A program made the position numbers and the translations under genes. From DAOVDI01 sp965373045 (GTDB lineage Bacteria; Acidobacteriota; Aminicenantia; Aminicenantales; Aminicenantaceae), in assembly GCA_965373045.1 (NCBI GenBank), contig CBDVEQ010000081.1, forward strand, positions 1-11,159: a DNA stretch of 11,159 nucleotides, given 5' to 3'. Within the stretch, counting starts at the first letter, position 1. The number at the start of each line of letters is the position of its first letter. The notes beneath the pieces are model-generated. The model was not told where the DNA came from, ran no database searches, and was given only the letters and a program-made list of their open reading frames with translations. This document shows, one piece after another, positions 6,427 through 11,159 of the stretch.

Positions 6427-7803
6427 TTAGTCGCTACTGGCAAGGACAGATTCCTCGCTTCTGAATCCCAGTGATGTATGATAGAAAAAACTTCTTGCCA
6501 GGATCAGCGGTCCGTCAAAACATAATCTAAAATATTCTGCTTTGTTCTGAAAATCGGCAATAAGTTCCTTGTTTAGAGGTTGGACCGGTTTAAATCTGTA
6601 AGAGAGGGGGTTAATGAATCTGCCGTTTTTCTTGATCCGGTAGTCCAGATGCGGGCCTGTGGATTCGCCTGAATTTCCCACATATCCGATGACCTGTCCC
6701 TGTCTGACCTTTTCGTTTGTTTTGACAGCATACTGGCTGAGATGGAGGTACATGGATTCATAGCGGTTTTTGTGCCGGATCTTAATCATGCGGCCTGCAG
6801 CGCCGTTCCTGCCTGTAAAAATCACAGTTCCGCCGGCTGTGGCCTGGACAGGTGTTCCCACCCGTGCTGCATAATCCACGCCCATGTGAGGGCGGAAGAC
6901 TTTGCGGATAGGATGGTACCGGCTGTAGCTGAATCGCGATGTGATCCGCGCAAAACTGATGGGCGATTTTAAAAACTCCCGTTTGAGAGAATTTCCATCG
7001 AATCGAAAATAATCCCATTTTTGTGTGCCCGGATAGGTATAGCGGAAGGCTTGAAACAGTTTTCCCTGGTTCATGAATTCCGCTGCAAGGATGTGGCCGT
7101 AGCCCTTGAATTCCTGGTTAAGAAATTTTTTTTCAAACAGGATCTTAAAGGTATCCCCTTTCCTCAGGTCAGTGTGAAAGTCGATATCCCATGCAAAGAT
7201 CTCGGAAAGTTTCATGGCCAGCAGCTGTTTTTCGCCGGTTTTCTGTACAGCGCTGATGGGATTGTCTTCGATGATCCCCCAGATAAGCCCTGTTCTGAGT
7301 TCAACGGTTAATTTGATGATCTCTGCTACATAGAGATCGACTTTTCTTTCAATGCGCACAAAACTTTCCACATCGATGTCATATTCCAGACGTACAACCC
7401 GGCCCTCCGTTGCAGTGTACACTCTGAATTCATGCCCAGCCTTGATCCTGGCCAGGTCATAGACCGGCTTGACGTCCTGGCGGAGTTTGTAAATCTCTGC
7501 AGGCGAGAAATCAAAGGGGGAGAGAAGATCTGTGAGAGTGGTTCCTCTTTCAATATGAAGGGTGTATTTCTGGTACTCAGGTTCCACCGGAATAACAGGT
7601 TTGTCAGAAACAAGTTGTTCAGAAACGGAATCACTACGATCCTTGGTGAGAAAACTCAGGTTGAAAAATATAATCAGCATTACGGCAATCAAAATGGTTA
7701 TAAAAAGCAGGCCGTATGAGTCTTTTCTGTCTCTGATTTTAATGTGAACCTTCATATTTGATGTTCTGTCTTGGAAACTTGAAAGATAAACGATATTATC
7801 CAT
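6427..7803 (-). CDS. Membrane-anchored M23-family peptidase (murein endopeptidase-like)
   Basis: A 458-residue protein with one transmembrane anchor (about residues 31-51) and a periplasmic remainder. Residues about 78-130 resemble the LysM/OapA-type N-terminal domain of MepM/Csd3-like proteins, followed by a middle domain (about 150-275). The LytM/M23 zinc-peptidase core follows at about 300-400: H306-MGV-D310, H354 in YLHLS, and TGPH385-L-D387. The usual third motif is HxH, whose second His binds zinc; here it is Asp387. A C-terminal extension of about 55 residues follows. The likely role is cutting peptidoglycan cross-links during wall growth or division, or scaffolding if the Asp disables it. 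I chose ATG 7803, with an AGGA about ten bases upstream; an inner ATG at 7755 would also keep the membrane helix but lacks a ribosome binding site. Confidence 0.9.
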   Translation of the reverse strand: MDNIVYLSSFQDRTSNMKVHIKIRDRKDSYGLLFITILIAVMLIIFFNLSFLTKDRSDSVSEQLVSDKPVIPVEPEYQKYTLHIERGTTLTDLLSPFDFSPAEIYKLRQDVKPVYDLARIKAGHEFRVYTATEGRVVRLEYDIDVESFVRIERKVDLYVAEIIKLTVELRTGLIWGIIEDNPISAVQKTGEKQLLAMKLSEIFAWDIDFHTDLRKGDTFKILFEKKFLNQEFKGYGHILAAEFMNQGKLFQAFRYTYPGTQKWDYFRFDGNSLKREFLKSPISFARITSRFSYSRYHPIRKVFRPHMGVDYAARVGTPVQATAGGTVIFTGRNGAAGRMIKIRHKNRYESMYLHLSQYAVKTNEKVRQGQVIGYVGNSGESTGPHLDYRIKKNGRFINPLSYRFKPVQPLNKELIADFQNKAEYFRLCFDGPLILARSFFYHTSLGFRSEESVLASSD

Positions 7804-7977
7804 TTAGTCAACATCCTGGAAGATTCATAAAAAATGGCCGATAACCTGAAAAAAAGGGTTCGAGGATTCTAGGGGTCAAGGATTCGAGTGAAAGAATAAG
7901 AGGCCAAGGACCAAAGGCCAATACAAAAGAGGCCCAAAGCCCAAAGCAGCTTAGCCCAAGGTCATTTAATTTACGTC

Positions 7978-7997
7978 ATTCCCGTGCAAACGGGAAT
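7978..7997. repeat. dRS3-like hairpin (ATTCCC-N8-GGGAAT)
   Basis: ATTCCCGT-GCAA-ACGGGAAT is a perfect 8-bp stem with a 4-nt GNRA-type loop. The ATTCCC-N8-GGGAAT form matches the dRS3 repeats known from Neisseria, and the wider GTCATTCCCG...CGGGAATCCA form recurs in intergenic DNA of many bacteria. There is no T-run after it on either strand, so it is not a good intrinsic terminator. Confidence 0.7.
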
Positions 7998-8024
7998 CCA
8001 GCTCTTTGAGTTCTTCTTGCTTTT

Positions 8025-8053
8025 CTCGCGTTTCTCGCTGGCGAGTTTGCGAG
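8025..8053. repeat. Imperfect palindrome of CTCGC/GCGAG units
   Basis: Two CTCGC copies (8025-8029, 8034-8038) are mirrored by two GCGAG copies (8041-8045, 8049-8053). Folding gives two 5-bp stems separated by a 4/3-nt internal loop with a very tight central loop. It lies within the inverted-repeat-bounded block; function unknown. Confidence 0.55.
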
Positions 8054-8100
8054 CCAAACACAACGAACCCAATAAACTCAACAAACTATTCTTGAATTCA

Positions 8101-8140
8101 ACGACTTCGATAGACTTCTATGGACCTCAATAGACTTCAA
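8101..8140 (+). repeat. Four tandem 10-bp units (TAGACTTCAA-like)
   Basis: Four consecutive 10-bp units starting at 8101, 8111, 8121 and 8131 approximate TAGACTTCAA; ATAGACTTC is identical at 8110-8118 and 8130-8138. The preceding 30 nt (8061-8090) also has a loose 10-bp rhythm of AACNAAC-type units. One unit per helical turn could be an array of protein sites or just simple-sequence expansion. Confidence 0.6.
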
Positions 8141-8239
8141 TTGGCTGTTTTTCCTTGGCCTCTCCTCGAACCCTTTTTTCAACATGTCGACACTTTTCAT
8201 GAATAATCCAGACTTAACAATTTGGGGGGGATTGATGTA

Positions 8240-8245
8240 TATAAT
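8240..8245 (+). promoter_or_regulatory. Perfect -10 TATAAT directly before the ECF sigma gene
   Basis: TATAAT ends eight bases before the ATG at 8254, so a start 7 nt downstream would be at about 8252, giving a nearly leaderless mRNA. The best -35 candidate is TTAACA (8214-8219), but the 20-nt spacer is too long for a normal sigma-70 promoter. An ECF-type autoregulated promoter further upstream was looked for and not recognised. Confidence 0.4.
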
Positions 8246-8253
8246 AGTGAGGA

Positions 8254-8820
8254 ATGATTGAAGAGCCGGTATTGGATAGAGCCCTTGCAGGGGATGAAGA
8301 TGCTTTTAACCATCTTTTGCGTCCTCATCGCAATCTGATCCTGAATCTGGCTTTTCGTTTGACAGGAAACATGGAAGATGCAAAAGAGATCAGCCAGGAA
8401 ACGATCTTTCGAATATTTAAGTACCTGCGGACTTTTAAGAGAAGCAGAAGCTTTAAAAACTGGGTTTGCAGGATAGTGATCAACACAACAAATGATTTTT
8501 GGAAGAACAGTCAAAGGTTTAATGACATTATGGATCAACAAAAAAAGGGAGTGGATATATTTCGGTCAAATACCCCTGAAAAAGAATATTTGAATATGGA
8601 AATTCAGCAGAAGATCCAGATCTGTCTTTGTGCTTTATCTCCAAAGGAAAAGTCAGTTTTTTTGCTGCGGGATTCTGAAGGATTTTCCATAAAGGAGACT
8701 GCTGATGTTCTGGGATATTCAAATGCCAGCGTGAGGACACACTTATGCCGGGCGCGTAAAAAGATCCGTATTCAACTGGAAAAAATCTATCCGCCCAAAC
8801 GGCCAAGAGAGGTCACATGA
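8254..8820 (+). CDS. ECF-family RNA polymerase sigma factor (sigma-70 family, RpoE-like)
   Basis: An alternative sigma factor of 188 residues with region 2 at about 18-87 (ILNLAFRLTGNMEDAKEISQETIFRIFKYLRTF, then SFKNWVCRIVINTTND) and region 4 at about 117-172 (LSPKEKSVFLLRDSEGFSIKETADVLGYSNASVRTHLCRARKKI). Region 1 and a full region 3 are absent, which defines the ECF class. It should direct RNA polymerase to a small regulon, possibly including its own operon. An in-frame TGA just upstream at 8248-8250 fixes ATG 8254 as the first start. The only purine stretch, GAGG, is one base away, too close for normal ribosome binding, so initiation may be leaderless or weak. The stop overlaps the anti-sigma ATG (ATGA, 8817-8820), a classic sigma/anti-sigma pairing. 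Confidence 0.95.
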   Translation: MIEEPVLDRALAGDEDAFNHLLRPHRNLILNLAFRLTGNMEDAKEISQETIFRIFKYLRTFKRSRSFKNWVCRIVINTTNDFWKNSQRFNDIMDQQKKGVDIFRSNTPEKEYLNMEIQQKIQICLCALSPKEKSVFLLRDSEGFSIKETADVLGYSNASVRTHLCRARKKIRIQLEKIYPPKRPREVT

Positions 8821-9347
8821 ACTGCAGTACGATAAAAAAATGGCTTCCACTTTATACAGGATCGGAACTGGGTCAGAAAAAGATCTCTGTCATAAACGCG
8901 CATATCCGTGCATGTGAAACATGCCGCAGAGAACTGGCCGCCTATCAATTCTACTTTGAAAAAATGAAGAAGATGTTGTCAACGGATACTGTCAAATGGA
9001 AGGAATCTGAATGGAATAAAGCTGTTAAATCAGCCGTATATACGTCTGAGAAAATACAGCCCCATTCACCAGGGCTTGCCCCCTGGCCCTATCGAAAATC
9101 CTGGGCATGGGCAGCCATGGCGGCAGCCGCTTTGGTCCTGGCGATCGGAGTATCCAAGCCGTCACTTCTCACACGGCTGACCGGGCTTGCTCCTGAAAAC
9201 ATAGCAAGAATTCGAAGCCGCCCCTTATGGGAAGGAAAAAAGCAGCCTGTTCAGGATATCTTATCAATGACAATGGTTTCCCAGGAAACTGGTTTGAAGA
9301 TCGTCTGGTTTCTCAATAAAAATTTTGATCTGGAGGAAAACAAATGA
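8817..9347 (+). CDS. Transmembrane zinc-finger anti-sigma factor
   Basis: A 176-residue single-pass membrane protein partnered with the preceding ECF sigma factor. The cytoplasmic N-terminus has the zinc-binding anti-sigma (ZAS, zf-HC2) pattern: Cys3, then His29-x3-Cys33-x2-Cys36 in HIRACETC. This is the domain that clamps ECF sigma factors in known pairs. A transmembrane helix lies at about 95-112 (Trp/Ala-rich), followed by a short periplasmic part of about 60 residues ending in TGLKIVWFLNKNFDLEE. Release of the sigma factor is expected by proteolysis or a conformational change after a cell-envelope signal; which is unknown. The start is coupled to the sigma stop, with AGAGAGG five bases upstream. 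Its stop overlaps the following gene by 4 nt. Confidence 0.93.
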   Translation: MNCSTIKKWLPLYTGSELGQKKISVINAHIRACETCRRELAAYQFYFEKMKKMLSTDTVKWKESEWNKAVKSAVYTSEKIQPHSPGLAPWPYRKSWAWAAMAAAALVLAIGVSKPSLLTRLTGLAPENIARIRSRPLWEGKKQPVQDILSMTMVSQETGLKIVWFLNKNFDLEENK

Positions 9348-10087
9348 AAAAAACGGCAATTATTTTTTTTAGTGTATGTTTTTTTATGGGATTAAACGGT
9401 TTTGTCTTTTCAGCTTCTTCCGCCGGCCAGCAGATTAAACAGGACCGTCCCCAACTGCGAAAAGAGATCGTCAAGATCAACTATATCAGAGCCAGCCAGG
9501 CTATGACGATTCTTCATATTTATATGAGCCGCGACGGACGAATTAGATTTGATGATAAACTGGGATTGCTGACCATCAAGGATACTCCTGAGATCGTGGG
9601 CAAGGTCCTTGCTGCATTAAAAAAGATCGATCTCCGGCCTAAAGACCTGCTGTTTACTGTGGATCTGGTCCTCGCGTCCATGAATAAAGAGGAAAATGAT
9701 CAAGGCTTAAAGTCGGATACTGTAATGAAGGATTTGCGTAAGGTGTTGAGTTATAAATCCTATAAAAAGATCGGCTCTTCTATTGTAAGGGTTCAGGATA
9801 ACAATCACTCCGAGCACAGGATCGGAGGAGAGGGGATCAACCTCAGATTGGCTATGACCCCACGGTACATCAGAGAGGAAAAGGGTGAGATGTTTCAGCT
9901 GAATATCGAGCTTCGCCATGAAGCCGTGGTCTCTGAGGCAGGAGCAGGAAAAGGGACAAAAACCATCCGGCTTTTTGAAACGATCCTGACAATGAAAAGC
10001 GGTGAAAGAACGGTTGTAGGTGTGTCCAAATTGAACGGCGGAAACAATGCACTGATACTCATCCTGACAGGCAAAGTGTTAAAATGA
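9344..10087 (+). CDS. Exported secretin N-domain-like protein in an ECF operon
   Basis: A 247-residue protein with a signal peptide (about 1-24/27, no lipobox). Residues about 41-96 resemble a secretin/NolW-type N domain: KINYIRASQAMTILHIYMSRDGRIRFDDKLGLLTIKDTPEIVGKVLAALKKID, the beta-alpha-beta pattern used by type II/IV secretins in the periplasm. The second half (about 103-247) is beta-rich and ends in KSGERTVVGVSKL...LILILTGKVL, echoing the secretin C-terminal region, but it is far too short for the outer-membrane pore. It has GGAGG seven bases before ATG 9344 and a 4-nt overlap with the anti-sigma gene, so all three are co-translated. A periplasmic sensor, ligand or inhibitor acting on the anti-sigma factor is plausible but inferred. 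Homopolymer runs crowd the first 40 bases. Confidence 0.78.
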   Translation: MKKTAIIFFSVCFFMGLNGFVFSASSAGQQIKQDRPQLRKEIVKINYIRASQAMTILHIYMSRDGRIRFDDKLGLLTIKDTPEIVGKVLAALKKIDLRPKDLLFTVDLVLASMNKEENDQGLKSDTVMKDLRKVLSYKSYKKIGSSIVRVQDNNHSEHRIGGEGINLRLAMTPRYIREEKGEMFQLNIELRHEAVVSEAGAGKGTKTIRLFETILTMKSGERTVVGVSKLNGGNNALILILTGKVLK

Positions 10088-10133
10088 TTGGAGGGGATTT
10101 AAGCTGTGAAAAGCCCCTGTCAAAAAATCATTT
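10082..10133. terminator. Possible bidirectional terminator/hairpin between convergent genes
   Basis: AAATGATT (10082-10089) pairs with AATCATTT (10126-10133), and inside it GGGGATTT pairs imperfectly with AAAAGCCCC. The structure spans both stop codons of the convergent genes. It lacks a good T-run after the stem in either direction, so the terminator role is weakly supported. Confidence 0.3.
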
Positions 10134-10316
10134 CTTATGCTTACGTTTGATCTCTTTTCTGACAGCCTTATGCAACACAAAAAAATAATATAGAACAAGG
10201 CCTGCGGCAATAACCGCAAATCGCGAGGTGTTTCCAAGAGTCAGGGAGTAAACAGCATAGAGAATGATCCCGATCAGGAGAAATACGTGAAAAAACGCAA
10301 ATATCCAGTCTCCCAT
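10128..10316 (-). CDS. Small two-helix membrane protein, unknown function
   Basis: A 62-residue protein with two predicted transmembrane helices (about 4-24 and 32-49) and a strongly basic C-terminal tail (KAVRKEIKRKHKK). By the positive-inside rule the tail is cytoplasmic. I recognise no family. It starts 46 nt after the cyclophilin stop on the same strand, with no clear terminator between, so co-transcription with it is likely. AAAGGAAA lies about 12 bases before the ATG, a rather distant ribosome binding site. Coding status rests on hydrophobic pattern and context; moderately sure. Confidence 0.65.
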   Translation of the reverse strand: MGDWIFAFFHVFLLIGIILYAVYSLTLGNTSRFAVIAAGLVLYYFFVLHKAVRKEIKRKHKK

Positions 10317-10362
10317 AACTGTTATTATTTCCTTTAGTTAGACCGTTCCCGGAAACCGGATC

Positions 10363-10938
10363 TCAGGATCCTATTTTAATAGAAATAATCTCGATCGTCT
10401 GCCGTGGAACGTCTTTCATAATTCCCCGTGTCATGGTCTTGACAGAAGATATGGCATCGACCACGTCCAAGCCTTCAATGACCTTTCCGAAAACGCAGTA
10501 ACCCCACCCCTCCACGGTTTTGGCGGTGAAATCCAGGAGGCTGTTGGTTACATTGTTGATGAAAAACTGGTTGGACGCGCTGTAGGGATCTTCTCCTCTG
10601 GCCATGGCAATGGTGCCGCGTGTGTTGTTCAGACCGTTATCCGCTTCATTGTGAATAAAGGGGCCTCCTGCTTTTTCTTCGAAGTCAATGGTATAGCCGC
10701 CTCCCTGGATCATAAAATTGGGAATGACGCGGTGAAAAATAGTGCCGTTATAGAATCCGTCCTCGACGTATGTGAGAAAATTCTTGACTGTCATGGGAGC
10801 TTTGTCCGCATAAAGTTCAAGAATAATCTTTCCCTTTGAAGTCTCGATGGTGACCCGCGGATTGGAAGAGTTTTTTCCGTAGACGGTTCCAAATACCAGA
10901 GTAAAAATAATCAGGCCGATAATTATTTCTTTCCACAT
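10363..10938 (-). CDS. Exported cyclophilin-type peptidyl-prolyl cis-trans isomerase
   Basis: Catalyses proline cis-trans isomerisation to help fold exported proteins, probably in the periplasm. A signal peptide or anchor spans about residues 1-21 (IIIGLIIFTLVFGTVYG). The cyclophilin domain covers the rest: KGKIILELYADKAPMTVKNF, FHRVIPNFMIQGG (catalytic Arg70, Phe75, Gln78), NQFFIN, and YCVFGKVIEGLDVVD. It is 191 residues in all, close to E. coli PpiA. The open frame continues upstream to 11001, but ATG 10938 has an excellent GGGAGG five to six bases before it and makes a normal signal peptide, so I start there. Cytoplasmic PpiB-like proteins lack the leader. The next gene on this strand is a small membrane protein. 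Confidence 0.95.
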   Translation of the reverse strand: MWKEIIIGLIIFTLVFGTVYGKNSSNPRVTIETSKGKIILELYADKAPMTVKNFLTYVEDGFYNGTIFHRVIPNFMIQGGGYTIDFEEKAGGPFIHNEADNGLNNTRGTIAMARGEDPYSASNQFFINNVTNSLLDFTAKTVEGWGYCVFGKVIEGLDVVDAISSVKTMTRGIMKDVPRQTIEIISIKIGS

Positions 10939-11007
10939 GAATACCTCCCAATAAGTTAAACGATAAGCGCAGAGCAAAAGATAACAAAATGCGAGAAACA
11001 AGGCAAG

Positions 11008-11021
11008 ATACTGAAAAGTAT
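11008..11021. repeat. Small GNRA-loop hairpin upstream of the isomerase gene
   Basis: ATACT-GAAA-AGTAT forms a perfect 5-bp stem with a GAAA loop, weakly extended outward by GGC/GCC (11002-11004 and 11028-11030). It lies about 70-85 nt upstream of the isomerase start. No clear -35/-10 pair stands out in this region; the best guess on the minus strand is TTGCCT-N17-TATCTT, which is weak. Confidence 0.35.
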
Positions 11022-11044
11022 TATCAAGCCTGCTTTATTCACGG

Positions 11045-11136
11045 GCCGAGGTTGCCGTAGCTGCGAGGAGTGGTTTGTGAAGCTGTATTTATATACTGCG
11101 AACAGAACACGACGAAGCCACTGCGGTAAGATCGGC
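11045..11136. repeat. Long imperfect palindrome (about 92 nt) in intergenic DNA
   Basis: The arms are symmetric about 11090.5. The outer part is strong: GCCGA pairs with TCGGC, then after a 2x2 internal loop TTGCCGTAG pairs with CTGCGGTAA (two G-T wobbles). The centre GTATTTATATAC is nearly self-complementary. The middle of the arms pairs poorly. No coding frame or recognised RNA family was found. It may be a dispersed palindromic repeat or a structured leader or ncRNA. Confidence 0.5.
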
Positions 11137-11159
11137 TTGCCCGGAGGGTAAAAAGTTGC

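Larger units (their letters stand above)
7850..8179. repeat. Noncoding block bounded by 17-bp inverted repeats (MITE-like candidate)
   Basis: The gene-free stretch 7804-8253 contains no convincing coding frame. Its core is bounded by perfect inverted copies of AAAAAAGGGTTCGAGGA at 7850-7866 and, as the complement, 8163-8179. A second pair of related segments (AGAGGCCAAGGA-like) lies inside each end. The interior is patchwork: AGGATTC twice, a tandem CCCAAAG pair (7933-7946), a dRS3-like hairpin, a GCGAG palindrome and 10-bp tandem units. No clear target-site duplication is visible, so the mobile-element reading is inference; it may be a lineage-specific dispersed intergenic repeat. Confidence 0.6.

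Noticed and set aside
7804..7850. Sigma-70 promoter for the M23 peptidase on the minus strand
   Set aside because: The best pair, TTTTCA-N17-TATGAA, matches consensus only 4 of 6 in each hexamer inside an AT-rich stretch; not strong enough to annotate.
8061..8140. CRISPR-like array in the gene-free region
   Set aside because: Units are 10 bp with no spacers and no cas genes nearby; this is simple tandem repetition.
8197..8541. Minus-strand 114-codon open frame overlapping the sigma factor gene
   Set aside because: It is antisense to the clearly coding ECF region 2 and has no recognisable domain.
10343..10362. Intrinsic terminator after the cyclophilin gene
   Set aside because: The CCGG/CCGTTCC-type pairing is interrupted and lacks a T-run; read-through into the small membrane protein gene seems as likely.
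10939..11001. N-terminal extension of the cyclophilin to an upstream ATG at 11001
   Set aside because: The ATG at 10938 has an excellent GGGAGG site and gives a normal signal peptide; the extension would add an odd hydrophobic, Cys-rich stretch.

Overview
The window suggests a Gram-negative-type (diderm), meso-diaminopimelate bacterium of moderate GC content. Three things point that way: MurE carries the DNPR motif associated with meso-DAP addition, there are several exported or periplasmic proteins and a lipoprotein, and the division cluster has the order mraZ-rsmH-ftsL-ftsI-murE. The phylum cannot be fixed from the sequence. The noncoding repeats and the ECF/anti-sigma/secretin-like operon give it a deltaproteobacterial or Acidobacteriota/Aminicenantes-like feel, but that is only an impression.

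Region 1 (1-4863, minus strand) is the start of a dcw (division and cell wall) operon: mraZ, rsmH, ftsL, ftsI and a murE cut by the window edge. The genes are packed tightly: 3 nt between mraZ and rsmH, then 4-nt stop/start overlaps at each following junction. A near-consensus sigma-70 promoter (TTGACA-N17-TATATT) drives it. Three TGGGN-type boxes at exact 10-bp spacing lie between this promoter and the mraZ ATG and form a classic MraZ autoregulatory operator. They also show that mraZ starts at 4800.

Region 2 (4864-6386, plus strand) is divergent. A second good promoter drives a Nudix hydrolase that overlaps a small DUF2007-type protein. After a further strong promoter comes an unusual putative lipoprotein with a Tyr/Trp-rich middle and a Ser/Arg-rich tail.

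Region 3 (6427-7803, minus) is a membrane-anchored M23-family murein peptidase whose last metal-site motif reads HLD rather than HxH. Upstream of it is a 450-nt gene-free stretch (7804-8253). This holds a roughly 330-bp block bounded by perfect 17-bp inverted repeats and containing a dRS3-like hairpin, short tandem repeats and other palindromes: a MITE-like or dispersed intergenic repeat candidate.

Region 4 (8254-10087, plus) is a tightly coupled three-gene operon: ECF sigma factor, zinc-finger transmembrane anti-sigma factor, and an exported protein resembling secretin N-domains without an obvious pore. It is the best candidate here for a little-described signalling system.

Region 5 (10128-10938, minus) has an exported cyclophilin-type prolyl isomerase followed by a small two-helix membrane protein. 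The right end (11045-11136) is a long imperfect palindrome upstream of the isomerase.
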